Shown: positions 1 through 6,665, numbered from the stretch's first letter. The stretch is DNA of 8,512 bases from Candidatus Cloacimonadota bacterium (GCA_021157645.1 JAGGWC010000189.1:1-8512), one strand, 5' to 3'. Numbers and translations: made by a program. The notes: generated by a model from the sequence alone, not told the origin.

Positions 1-237
1 ACATTATATAGTAATGTTTCCTGGAAAATTTATAAAGGTTTATCACTGGATTTGTGGGGAAATGCAGCAAGAGTTCATGATCAGCTTTCATTAGCAGCCG
101 GAGATGTAACTACTGAGGAATTGTTATTAAGACAAAAAGAACTACAGACTCAATATACTTACTTTCTATCGATAGGTTTAAGTTACTCATTTGGTTCAAT
201 TTATAACAATATTGTTAATCCAAGGTTTGGAGATTGA
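1..237 (+). CDS. Outer-membrane beta-barrel protein, C-terminal fragment
   Basis: This is the last 78 codons of a gene that begins before the window. The frame is open from base 1 and stops at TGA 235-237. The segment alternates polar and hydrophobic/aromatic residues (LYSNVSWKIYKGLSLDLWG, then YFLSIGLSYSFGSIYNN), as paired amphipathic beta strands do. The two strands are joined by a charged loop (TTEELLLRQKELQTQ). The final strand 'SIGLSYSFGSIYNNIVNPRF' has the pattern of a terminal barrel strand, with an aromatic residue near the end as expected for BAM-dependent insertion. By analogy it sits in the outer membrane; similar tails occur on uncharacterised barrel proteins of Bacteroidota and Ignavibacteria. 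The substrate or role cannot be judged from this tail. The gene is complete at its 3' end and is cut only by the window edge. Confidence 0.7.
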   Translation, partial: TLYSNVSWKIYKGLSLDLWGNAARVHDQLSLAAGDVTTEELLLRQKELQTQYTYFLSIGLSYSFGSIYNNIVNPRFGD

Positions 238-520
238 AGTAAACTCATCCTGCTGTCCTTCTCTCAAGAAAGAAGGAACATGGGATGCCGTTGAAAGAAA
301 ACTTATCAACTTGGATTGTATTAGTCCGACCTACAAACGAGTAGTCAATTTTCCCGTCACTCTGAGGAATCTTCTTGCTGATTTTTTAACGAAGAGTCAG
401 GGTAGGTTAGAGTAATTTTTTTTTCATGATCTATCCTTCCTTTGGAGAGCAACGTAAAAGACTCGTCAGGACGACAATCATTAATCAGGATCGAGTTAAC
501 TTATAATATTTCACTTTTTC
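238..520. repeat. Gene-free stretch with degenerate dispersed-repeat-like sequence
   Basis: I see no convincing gene here. A short open frame at 191-415 has no protein-like composition and overlaps the barrel gene. The stretch has several small dyads: CCTTCT 257-262 with AGAAGG 271-276, and TCGTC 463-467 with GACGA 470-474. Read on the reverse strand, 355-375 contains AAGATTCCTCAGAGTGACG, which resembles the dispersed intergenic repeats ('GATTCCTC...GAATGAC' type) common in genomes of this general group. A run of nine T lies at 416-424 without a good hairpin before it. The stretch is most simply a decayed relative of the repeats at 4181-4390. The family assignment is by eye only. Confidence 0.35.
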
Positions 521-522
521 TT

Positions 523-552
523 TTGACACAAAAATGCTGTAATTTTTATTTT
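523..552 (+). promoter_or_regulatory. Candidate sigma-70-type promoter for the secreted endonuclease
   Basis: A perfect -35 hexamer TTGACA (523-528) is followed after 18 bp by TATTTT (547-552), which matches four of six bases of the -10 consensus. The ribosome binding site AGAGG (563-567) and the ATG at 577 follow. The -10 box is weak and the surroundings are very AT-rich, so a chance match is possible. A separate TATAAT at 502-507 has no matching -35 at normal spacing. Confidence 0.35.
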
Positions 553-576
553 AATTAAAGAAAGAGGATATAAATT

Positions 577-2433
577 ATGAATAAAATATTAATTACAATT
601 AGTTTGTTGATTTTATATACAATTGCATTTTCACAAATTCCGGAGGGCTACTATGACGGCACGGAAGGATTAAGCGGAGATGAACTTAAATCTGCATTAA
701 ATGATATAATTGATGGTCACACCGAATTGAGTTATACAGGTGTTTGGAATGCACTCCGCGATACTGATGAGGATCCGAATAATCCCGATAATGTTATCTT
801 ACTTTATACAGGTTGGTCAGTTTCAGATTCCGGTTATCCAATTTGGAATCGTGAACATACATGGGCAAAATCTCATGGTGATTTTGGGAACAATCCGCCT
901 TGTGGAACCGATGTTCACCACCTTCGTCCAACCGATGTTCAGGTGAATGGTGATCGTGGAAATCTAGATTTCGATTACAGTGATAATCCTTATCCCACTA
1001 TTCCTGGATGTTTTTATGACAGCGATTCTTGGGAACCCCGTGATGAAGTTAAGGGTGATGTTGCACGAATGATATTTTACATGGCAACCCGTTATGAAGG
1101 TGAGAATGGTGAACTTGACCTGGTCGTTGTAGATGAAGTTAACACTTTTCCAAACCCTGAGCATGGAAAGCTTTCGGCTCTTTTAGAATGGAATACAATG
1201 GATCCTCCAAGTGCATTTGAAGAGACCAGAAATAATAGAATTTATGATAACTGGCAAGGGAACAGAAATCCATTTGTAGATCATCCTGAATTTGCTGATT
1301 ATATTTGGGGAAATGGTCAGCCAAATATTACAGCAAATTTTTATGCAGATTATACTGTTGGTAATCCTCCATTTTCTGTTCAGTTTACAGATTCATCTAT
1401 TGGTGAGAACATAATATCGTGGAGTTGGGATCTGAATGGAGATGGAAGTGAAGATTCAAATTTGCAGGACCCTGTCTTTATCTATCAATCAACAGGATTT
1501 TACACTATCTCACTAACAATTGAGGATGATATCGGGAATACGGATACGGAAATAAAAATAGATTATATTCATGTTTCAACATCTAGTTTGCCTGAAGTAA
1601 TTTATAGTGAAAGCTTTGAAAATTTGATGCCTGATTGGTCAATGATTAATCTTGCTAGTAATTTAGATTGGGAACTTTCTGATGATACATCTAATTATAC
1701 TCATCCTTCAACAGTTCCAGAGGGAGAATGGTATATGTATGCAAATAATTATGGAGCGGATGAACCTGCAAATGACTGGCTCGTTTCTCCTGCTATTGAT
1801 CTTACTCAGTTTGATGACCCATACTTTCATTTTGAAGCATGGACAAAATTCTCTGATACTGTAGCAGGTTTGGAAGTGTTTGTTTCATCCAACTTTACAG
1901 GAAACCCAACAACTACTGACTGGACTTTAGTTGCATCTGATCTTCCCTCGCAAAACAGCGATATATGGCAGAATTCAGGAGATCTTGATCTTAGCGATTT
2001 TACAGATGATAACGAAGTTAGGATCGCTTTTCAATATACTTCTACCGGAACAGGAGTCAATAATACGACAGCTTGGGCAATTGATAATTTGATCGTGATG
2101 GGTTATGAGTCTTCTTCTGCTGAAGAAATTTACAGCACTCCAAATTACGCTCTTTCAAATTATCCAAATCCATTCTCAAACAGCAAATATGGTACTCAGA
2201 TAAGTTTTAGTCTTCCCAATTATTCCCAAAATGTGCAAATTGAGATATTTAATATAAAAGGACAGAAGGTGAAATCATTCCCAATTAACCAGTCCACCAA
2301 TTCACAAATTCACCAACTTATTTGGGATGGAACTGATACGAAGAACGCAAAAGTTAGATCCGGGATATACATTATAAATTTAAAAATAGACAATAAAAAT
2401 ACTTCAACTAAAAAATGCTTGGTAATTTATTGA
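577..2433 (+). CDS. Secreted endonuclease I family nuclease with PKD, jelly-roll and C-terminal sorting domains
   Basis: This 618-residue protein is an extracellular nuclease of the endonuclease I (EndA) family, which cuts DNA non-specifically with a beta-beta-alpha metal fold. Residues 1-19 are a signal peptide (MNK, hydrophobic core, A-F-S before Q20). The nuclease domain spans about 22-245 and has WNREHTWAKSHG (E93-H94, the expected catalytic pair), DVHHLRP (112-118) and VNGDRGN (123-129, N129 a likely metal ligand). A PKD domain follows at about 251-333 (SWSWDLNGDG), then a choice-of-anchor J/cleaved-adhesin-like jelly roll at about 340-509 (SESFE start, NDWLVSP, AWAIDNL end). The tail, about 523-618, is a FlgD-like/type IX-type sorting domain (NYPNPF, IFNIKGQKV, SGIYIINL). 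The start is supported by AGAGG nine bases before the ATG. The acyl-CoA synthetase follows after 16 bp, so the two may share a transcript, though their functions are not obviously linked. The likely role is scavenging or degrading extracellular DNA. All core nuclease motifs are intact. Confidence 0.92.
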   Translation: MNKILITISLLILYTIAFSQIPEGYYDGTEGLSGDELKSALNDIIDGHTELSYTGVWNALRDTDEDPNNPDNVILLYTGWSVSDSGYPIWNREHTWAKSHGDFGNNPPCGTDVHHLRPTDVQVNGDRGNLDFDYSDNPYPTIPGCFYDSDSWEPRDEVKGDVARMIFYMATRYEGENGELDLVVVDEVNTFPNPEHGKLSALLEWNTMDPPSAFEETRNNRIYDNWQGNRNPFVDHPEFADYIWGNGQPNITANFYADYTVGNPPFSVQFTDSSIGENIISWSWDLNGDGSEDSNLQDPVFIYQSTGFYTISLTIEDDIGNTDTEIKIDYIHVSTSSLPEVIYSESFENLMPDWSMINLASNLDWELSDDTSNYTHPSTVPEGEWYMYANNYGADEPANDWLVSPAIDLTQFDDPYFHFEAWTKFSDTVAGLEVFVSSNFTGNPTTTDWTLVASDLPSQNSDIWQNSGDLDLSDFTDDNEVRIAFQYTSTGTGVNNTTAWAIDNLIVMGYESSSAEEIYSTPNYALSNYPNPFSNSKYGTQISFSLPNYSQNVQIEIFNIKGQKVKSFPINQSTNSQIHQLIWDGTDTKNAKVRSGIYIINLKIDNKNTSTKKCLVIY

Positions 2434-2437
2434 TTAT

Positions 2438-2442
2438 AAGGA
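2438..2442 (+). promoter_or_regulatory. Ribosome binding site AAGGA that sets the acyl-CoA synthetase start
   Basis: AAGGA lies seven bases before ATG 2450. An upstream in-frame GTG at 2444 would sit one base from this site, too close for initiation, so ATG 2450 is the better start. The MarR gene has the same arrangement, with nearly identical sequence (GTGATTATGAAA). Confidence 0.7.
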
Positions 2443-2449
2443 TGTGATT

Positions 2450-4141
2450 ATGAAAGATCTTGAAAGACTTACCCTGAAATGTGTAATAGAGCGAAGTGCT
2501 GTTCTTTATGCTGCAAAACCATGTGTTAGCTGGGTGAATGGGAAACCAATTAGATACAACGAATTCTATGAACAAGTTAAAGAAGTTCAACTTTTCATGC
2601 AGGAAGAAGGAATCGGAAAAGGTGACAAAGTAGCCATTCTTAGTGAGAATTCTCCTAACTGGGGCATAACTTATTTTGCTATAACAACTCTTGGTGCAGT
2701 TGTAGTTCCCATTCTTCCCGATTTCAGGGATAATGAAGTTCACCATATTCTCAGGCATTCAGGATGTAAAGCTGTATTCGTTTCAAGGAAGCAATTTCTG
2801 AAAATAGAAGAATTGGAAAGTGATCTGATCAAACACCGCATACTTATTGATGATTTTACGATCATACTACCGGAAACAACAATTGCCAAGTTGAAGAACA
2901 CGATATCAAAAACTACTCGCCCACTTGCAAAATTGAAAGATTCAGCTTTAAAACTTACCGGTTTACGCTCATCTGATGTTAAAGAAGAAGATATTGCCTG
3001 TATTCTTTATACTTCTGGAACTACGGGTAATTCAAAAGGTGTAGTTTTAACTCATAGAAATCTGATATTCGATGCTCTTGAGGTGCTTACAATCCAGGAT
3101 ATAGTAGAAACTGATAGATTAGTTTCATTGCTTCCCCTTCCACATACATATGAATGTACAATCGGATTCATTATGCCGGTCATGCAGGGTGCTTCAATAT
3201 ATTATCTTGATAAACTTCCAACCCCAAGTGTTTTACTCCCTGCTTTGCAAAAGATCAAACCGACAGTTATGCTTACAGTTCCCCTAATCATGGAGAAAAT
3301 ATTTAAAAATAAAATCCATCCGACTCTAACTGCAAATCCAATTTCAAAAGTACTTTACAGTTTTCCACCTACCAAGAAGTTATTACATTATATAGCTGGA
3401 AAGAAATTGTATAAGTCATTTGGTGGGAAACTTCATTTCTACGGTATTGGCGGTGCACTTCTATCTCCTGATGTAGAAAAATTCTTGAGAGATTCCAAAT
3501 TCCCGTATGCAATTGGATATGGGCTTACTGAAACATCTCCATTAATTGCAGGAAGTAATCCTGCTTTAACGAAATACCGATCTACAGGTACGATCCTATC
3601 TAAAATCAAAGTACGCATTTATGATCCTGATACAAAAACAGGTGAAGGTGAAATCCAGGTAATCGGTGATATTGTAATGAAGGGCTATTACAAAGATCCT
3701 GAACGTACTAAAGAAGTATTTACAGATGATGGCTGGTTTAAAACAGGTGATCTGGGAATTATTAAAAATGGATATCTCTATATCAAGGGCAGATTGAAAA
3801 ATGTTATCATTGGTGCTAGTGGAGAAAACATCTATCCGGAAGATATAGAATCCGTTATTAATCAGCATCATGATGTTTTGGAATCTATTGTTTATGAATC
3901 CGATGGAAAGATAGTTGCACGTGTTCATCTTAATTATGAATTGATAGATAAAGAACATAAAACCAAACGAACAAATGAGAAACAAATGCGTGAGTTCATT
4001 AGCAGTTTGCTTCAGGATATAAGAAAAGGTGTGAATTCACAAGTTTCTACATTTTCAAGTATTAAGAGAATAATTGAACAGCGTGAACCGTTTGTTAAAA
4101 CTCCAACTAAGAAGATTAAGAGATATTTGTATACGGAATAG
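2450..4141 (+). CDS. Long-chain acyl-CoA synthetase / AMP-binding enzyme
   Basis: This 563-residue member of the ANL adenylate-forming superfamily probably activates fatty acids: fatty acid + ATP + CoA gives acyl-CoA + AMP + PPi, in the cytoplasm or at the membrane. The core motifs are present in order. They are the phosphate-binding loop YTSGTTGNSKG (187-197), YGLTETSP (357-364), GWFKTGDLG (428-436, the ribose-binding Asp), GRLKN (447-451) and IGASGENIYPEDIE leading into the C-terminal lid. The lid ends in TPTKKIKRY (551-559), whose K555 is the expected catalytic lysine. No signal peptide or transmembrane segment is seen. The length is close to the roughly 560-640 usual for the long-chain (FadD/FAA) branch. 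A chain-length preference cannot be read from sequence, and other acyl or aryl acids are possible. The start is chosen from the AAGGA seven bases upstream. The gene follows the endonuclease by 16 bp and converges on the hydrolase gene across a repeat-filled gap. Confidence 0.88.
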   Translation: MKDLERLTLKCVIERSAVLYAAKPCVSWVNGKPIRYNEFYEQVKEVQLFMQEEGIGKGDKVAILSENSPNWGITYFAITTLGAVVVPILPDFRDNEVHHILRHSGCKAVFVSRKQFLKIEELESDLIKHRILIDDFTIILPETTIAKLKNTISKTTRPLAKLKDSALKLTGLRSSDVKEEDIACILYTSGTTGNSKGVVLTHRNLIFDALEVLTIQDIVETDRLVSLLPLPHTYECTIGFIMPVMQGASIYYLDKLPTPSVLLPALQKIKPTVMLTVPLIMEKIFKNKIHPTLTANPISKVLYSFPPTKKLLHYIAGKKLYKSFGGKLHFYGIGGALLSPDVEKFLRDSKFPYAIGYGLTETSPLIAGSNPALTKYRSTGTILSKIKVRIYDPDTKTGEGEIQVIGDIVMKGYYKDPERTKEVFTDDGWFKTGDLGIIKNGYLYIKGRLKNVIIGASGENIYPEDIESVINQHHDVLESIVYESDGKIVARVHLNYELIDKEHKTKRTNEKQMREFISSLLQDIRKGVNSQVSTFSSIKRIIEQREPFVKTPTKKIKRYLYTE

Positions 4142-4180
4142 ATTTTTTTTCAATGGTTAATTTGTGGAAATGACAATAAT

Positions 4181-4284
4181 TTGTCATCCTGAGTTTGACT
4201 TTAGTCAAGTATCGAAGGATAGATAAAATATTTATCTAAATTCGACACTTCGATACGTCGTTTCGTTCCTACTCAGTGTGACAG
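4181..4284. repeat. Dyad-rich dispersed repeat, 'GTCATCCTGAG' type
   Basis: The element is an imperfect palindrome bounded by TGTCATCCTGAGT (4182-4194, first base counted as T) and ACTCAGTGTGACA (4271-4283), which pair at 11 of 13 positions. Inside are three nested or adjacent dyads: TTGACT 4195-4200 with AGTCAA 4203-4208; GTATCGAAG 4209-4217 with CTTCGATAC 4248-4256 (perfect); and AGATAAA 4221-4227 with TTTATCT 4231-4237 (perfect, three-base loop). Sequences of this type (GTCATCCTGAGYGAAGYGAAGGAT...) are dispersed in many bacterial genomes as non-coding, probably non-autonomous elements. Lying between convergent genes, it could form a strong RNA hairpin and help end transcription on either strand, but no T-tract follows it. 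Confidence 0.7.
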
Positions 4285-4334
4285 TGAACTTTTATTGAAA
4301 TACTTTTGCAAACAGGATGTTTGCGTTACTATAT

Positions 4335-4389
4335 GTCATCCTCGCAAAAGCGGGGATCTCATAGATTCCCGATCAAGTCGGGAATGACG
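4335..4389. repeat. Second dispersed palindromic repeat, 'GATTCCCGA...TCGGGAATGAC' type
   Basis: The element is bounded by GTCAT (4335-4339) and ATGAC (4384-4388). It holds two hairpins: CCTCGC 4340-4345 with GCGGGG 4350-4355 (one G-T pair, AAAA loop), and ATTCCCGA 4365-4372 with TCGGGAAT 4378-4385 (perfect, five-base loop). Very similar sequences ('GTCATTCCCGACTTGATCGGGAATC') are widespread intergenic repeats in unrelated bacteria, which suggests a mobile or convergently spreading element. It ends two bases before the hydrolase stop codon (TAG, complement of 4391-4393). Confidence 0.7.
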
Positions 4390-4390
4390 T

Positions 4391-5026
4391 CTATCTAACC
4401 ATCATTCCAACAAACGGATTCCCAACCTTTTCATCCTCAATTGTAGAATCCGGTCCATGACCAGGTAAAACCTTTATGTTCCCATCCAATTTAAACAATT
4501 TTGTTTTTATAGAGTTTAATAAAGTAGAATAATCACCACCCGGTAGATCAGTTCTGCCAATACCATCTGCAAAGAGTGTATCACCGCAAAATAATAGATT
4601 TCCGGTCAGAATACAAATACTACCTCTTGAATGACCGGGAGTATGAATTATCTGTAATTTTTCATTTCCCAAAACAAGTTCATCACCGTCATTTAAGATA
4701 ATATCAGCTTTGGGAGCAATTATTTTAGAATTCCAATAAGTGCTTAAATTCATATTAGGATCAATCAAAGAACTGGCATCATCTTTATGGATACAATTTT
4801 TCACATTAAAATTATCATTAATGTTCTTATTACCACCAATATGATCACCGTGTCCATGAGTTGAGATTAAGTATTTCAAGATTATTCCCATATTTTTTAT
4901 CTCATGAATTAAATTTTGTGATGGTGCTGCAGGATCAATAATTGCAGCTTCTTTGGAAATATCATCCCAAACAAGATATGTATTTGTTCCGAATTCAGGA
5001 AGAACATTAAACATTTTGTATCTCAT
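4391..5026 (-). CDS. Glyoxalase II-like metallo-beta-lactamase-fold hydrolase
   Basis: This 211-residue cytoplasmic hydrolase has a complete binuclear metal site: T-H57-G-H59-G-D61-H62, H132 in TPGHS, D149 in FCGDT and H190 in LPGHG. The NTYLV start, IGRTDLPGGD and the closing E-x-x-x-NPF are typical of the short glyoxalase II-like group (YcbL/GloC type, about 210 residues). It lacks the extra C-terminal glutathione-binding domain of classical glyoxalase II. It probably hydrolyses a thioester such as S-lactoyl-thiol, but persulfide dioxygenases share this fold, so the substrate is open. Translation looks coupled to the PP-loop gene upstream: the gap is 9 bp, and the ribosome binding site AGGA (complement of 5034-5037) overlaps that gene's TAG stop, with seven bases to the ATG. 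The 3' end abuts a dispersed repeat. Confidence 0.88.
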   Translation of the reverse strand: MRYKMFNVLPEFGTNTYLVWDDISKEAAIIDPAAPSQNLIHEIKNMGIILKYLISTHGHGDHIGGNKNINDNFNVKNCIHKDDASSLIDPNMNLSTYWNSKIIAPKADIILNDGDELVLGNEKLQIIHTPGHSRGSICILTGNLLFCGDTLFADGIGRTDLPGGDYSTLLNSIKTKLFKLDGNIKVLPGHGPDSTIEDEKVGNPFVGMMVR

Positions 5027-5035
5027 TTGTTATTC

Positions 5036-6019
5036 CTATAATAAATATTGTTTTACTTTTTCTTCAGCCATTTTCTCAACATTAATTTCATCATTCATTT
5101 GAAAATTCTTTCCATATTGAACAATCGCCGAATTATCTATTTTAGAATTATATCTCAATAAAAGTGAACAGGTAAGTTTGATCTCTTCAGTAGTCAAATT
5201 TTCTTTCGATTGTATAATCCCTAAAGGTCCTGAAATGTCCTTTGCTTGAAGAACAATTTCATCTTTTGCTAATTCACTAAGAATATTGTTTTCATCTTTA
5301 TTTCTTCCAATAATAAGTTTTACATTATCGTTCAAACGAAAATGCCTACCGGTTTTGAGAAATTCAATTGATTTTCTATTCATCATGTTATGCTGCATAA
5401 GATCAAGTAATTTTCGGGAAAAACCAGCATCAGTAAGCAAACATCCACCACCGGGTGAAGGATAAAAATCTATTCCATACTCTTCTGCTAATTTTATCTG
5501 TCTTTTCCGGTTACGCCCCTGAATATCCAGCATTTCATCTTTTATCACCCACCTTTCTCGAATTGGAAGTGTATCAGCTAGTAATTTTTGGGAAAGAGGA
5601 CGTATTAGTAAATCTTTAATTTCACTAAGTTTTCCTACTGCATTAAGTGCATCTTTCCTCTGGCTCATTGGCCTCTGCCCCATCACTTCACCGGATATAA
5701 TAAAATCTACATTATATTCTTTCATTAATCTACCAGCTTCGTGGAACATAAGCCCGTGGCAGTCAATACATGGATTCAGATTTTTTCCATAACCATATTT
5801 CGGTTTTTCTATCATTTTTAGATGAAGATCTGTTAAATCGTGAACGATAAGATCGAATCCTATCTTATTTGCTGTTTCCTGCGCCTTATCAGACCCAAAG
5901 AAAGGCGTACTAAAAAATATGGGTAAAACCTCATATCCTAAATTTTTCATGTGTAGAACTGCTAAAATGCTGTCCAGTCCACCTGAAAATAACGCAAAAC
6001 ATCTATGTTTTCTTTTCAT
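5036..6019 (-). CDS. PP-loop tRNA-thiolation-like protein (ThiI/MnmA-related) with NFACT-R-like C-terminus
   Basis: This 327-residue protein belongs to the ATP pyrophosphatase (PP-loop) group that adenylates tRNA bases before sulphur insertion. The PP-loop SGGLDS is at 12-17. The MnmA/ThiI-like block NPCIDCHGLMF has C84 and C87, SGEVMGQRPMSQ is at about 109-120, and a third cysteine lies in PSPGGGCLLTD (C193). A CxxC plus one distal cysteine matches known sulphur-carrying or [4Fe-4S]-binding arrangements in tRNA thiolases; which applies here is inferred. Residues from about 215 (GRHFRL, LIIGRNKDENN, ISGPLG) resemble the NFACT-R-like RNA-binding domain found on such proteins, in place of the MnmA C-terminal domains or the ThiI THUMP and rhodanese domains. 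Two adjacent ATGs exist (6022 and 6019). The second is five bases from GGAG and is preferred. The gene is first in a two-gene operon with the hydrolase and divergent from marR. A reverse-strand TTGACA (complement of 6062-6067) could be its -35, but no good -10 follows. Confidence 0.85.
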   Translation of the reverse strand: MKRKHRCFALFSGGLDSILAVLHMKNLGYEVLPIFFSTPFFGSDKAQETANKIGFDLIVHDLTDLHLKMIEKPKYGYGKNLNPCIDCHGLMFHEAGRLMKEYNVDFIISGEVMGQRPMSQRKDALNAVGKLSEIKDLLIRPLSQKLLADTLPIRERWVIKDEMLDIQGRNRKRQIKLAEEYGIDFYPSPGGGCLLTDAGFSRKLLDLMQHNMMNRKSIEFLKTGRHFRLNDNVKLIIGRNKDENNILSELAKDEIVLQAKDISGPLGIIQSKENLTTEEIKLTCSLLLRYNSKIDNSAIVQYGKNFQMNDEINVEKMAEEKVKQYLL

Positions 6020-6024
6020 CATTT

Positions 6025-6028
6025 CTCC
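6025..6028 (-). promoter_or_regulatory. Ribosome binding site GGAG of the PP-loop gene
   Basis: On the minus strand GGAG is followed by AA-ATG-ATG. Only two bases separate it from the first ATG (6022) and five from the second (6019), so the second ATG is the more likely initiator. The difference is one residue. Confidence 0.5.
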
Positions 6029-6148
6029 AATTTTAGTTTAACCTTTTTTTAGCTATTTAATTGTCAAATGGAATATCACTTTACAAATTATTCTGAAAGT
6101 GATTCAGATGAATAACAATAAAATCTTTTAGGTTTCTTAACATCTTAA

Positions 6149-6190
6149 AATAGTTATTGACAAAGTAAACTTGTAGATTTTCAAACTATT
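6149..6190. promoter_or_regulatory. Candidate marR promoter with dyads that may be a MarR operator
   Basis: A perfect TTGACA (6157-6162) lies about 54 bp before the marR start. The best -10 at 17-bp spacing (TTCAAA, 6180-6185) is poor, as is often seen at regulated promoters. The box is flanked by perfect inverted arms AATAGTT (6149-6155) and AACTATT (6184-6190). It overlaps an inner imperfect dyad, ACAAAGT (6160-6166) with ACTTGT (6169-6174), which has one unpaired A. MarR-family dimers usually bind 16-20 bp imperfect palindromes over their own promoter, so autoregulation, perhaps with control of the divergent operon, is plausible. The outer arms are 28 bp apart, wider than typical; the inner dyad is the better-sized candidate. 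Confidence 0.35.
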
Positions 6191-6204
6191 AAAAGAATAT
6201 TGAT

Positions 6205-6208
6205 AGGA
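6205..6208 (+). promoter_or_regulatory. Ribosome binding site AGGA that sets the marR start
   Basis: AGGA is seven bases before ATG 6216. The in-frame GTG at 6210 is one base from the site and so is unlikely to initiate. This is the same layout as at the acyl-CoA synthetase. Confidence 0.65.
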
Positions 6209-6215
6209 AGTGATT

Positions 6216-6665
6216 ATGAAAAGCCATGAGGAATTTATTGAGCTAACAGACAGACTACAAAAACTATTTCAAGAGAGAGACAATTCAAATACTTTATGTG
6301 TTTCTATTGGAGAAATCGAGTGTGCGTTATTGCGTTTTTTATATAAAATTGATAGACCTCTCAAAATGCGTGAAATTGCAAAAATGTATGAAATATCTAA
6401 TGCAAAAGTAACACGTGTTATTGATAAACTTGTTAAGATGGAATTTGTTGAAAGGTATTATAGTGAAGATGATCGTCGCAGCTTGTATGCCCGTATTACC
6501 GAAGAAGGTTGCAAGATGGCAGAAAATACAAAATATAAATTGAATAAATTCCAAAAAGAAGTATTAGAAATACTTCCAGATGATGAGATTGATAAAACTT
6601 ATGACTATTTGAAATTATTTATTGATGCTTATGATAAAATAATAACTGATTCTTCTGAGAATTGA
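6216..6665 (+). CDS. MarR-family transcriptional regulator
   Basis: This 149-residue protein has the size and layout of a MarR dimeric repressor. An N-terminal helix (about 3-22) and a long C-terminal helical region (about 96-145) form the dimer interface. A winged helix-turn-helix lies at about 46-96: LKMREIAKMYEIS leads into the recognition helix SNAKVTRVIDKL (61-72), then the wing ERYYSEDDRRSLYARIT (79-95) with the family D-x-R pair D86/R88. A cysteine at 28 and another at 36 are near the ligand/dimer region; a redox-sensing role cannot be concluded from this. The gene is divergent from the PP-loop/hydrolase operon (about 196 bp between starts) and convergent with the CPBP gene (19 bp apart). 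It is not in an operon, so its targets are probably itself, the divergent operon or distant genes. Ligand unknown. Confidence 0.9.
   Translation: MKSHEEFIELTDRLQKLFQERDNSNTLCVSIGEIECALLRFLYKIDRPLKMREIAKMYEISNAKVTRVIDKLVKMEFVERYYSEDDRRSLYARITEEGCKMAENTKYKLNKFQKEVLEILPDDEIDKTYDYLKLFIDAYDKIITDSSEN

Noticed and set aside
191..415. Open frame of 74 codons overlapping the barrel gene's 3' end
   Set aside because: It has no ribosome binding site, no protein-like pattern and overlaps the real gene; its second half falls in repeat-like non-coding sequence.
2408..2758. Minus-strand frame of 116 codons
   Set aside because: It lies antisense to the acyl-CoA synthetase and the nuclease end, both well supported by motifs; composition is that of a shadow frame.
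3596..3985. Minus-strand frame of 129 codons rich in Phe, Ile and Asn
   Set aside because: It is antisense to the conserved C-terminal part of the acyl-CoA synthetase, with no start signal.
4142..4150. T-run just after the acyl-CoA synthetase stop as a Rho-independent terminator
   Set aside because: No hairpin precedes the T-run; the dyads lie downstream of it in the dispersed repeats.
4181..4389. CRISPR array or structured regulatory RNA
   Set aside because: The units are two different palindromic elements with no regularly spaced direct repeats, and they match the style of known dispersed intergenic repeats.
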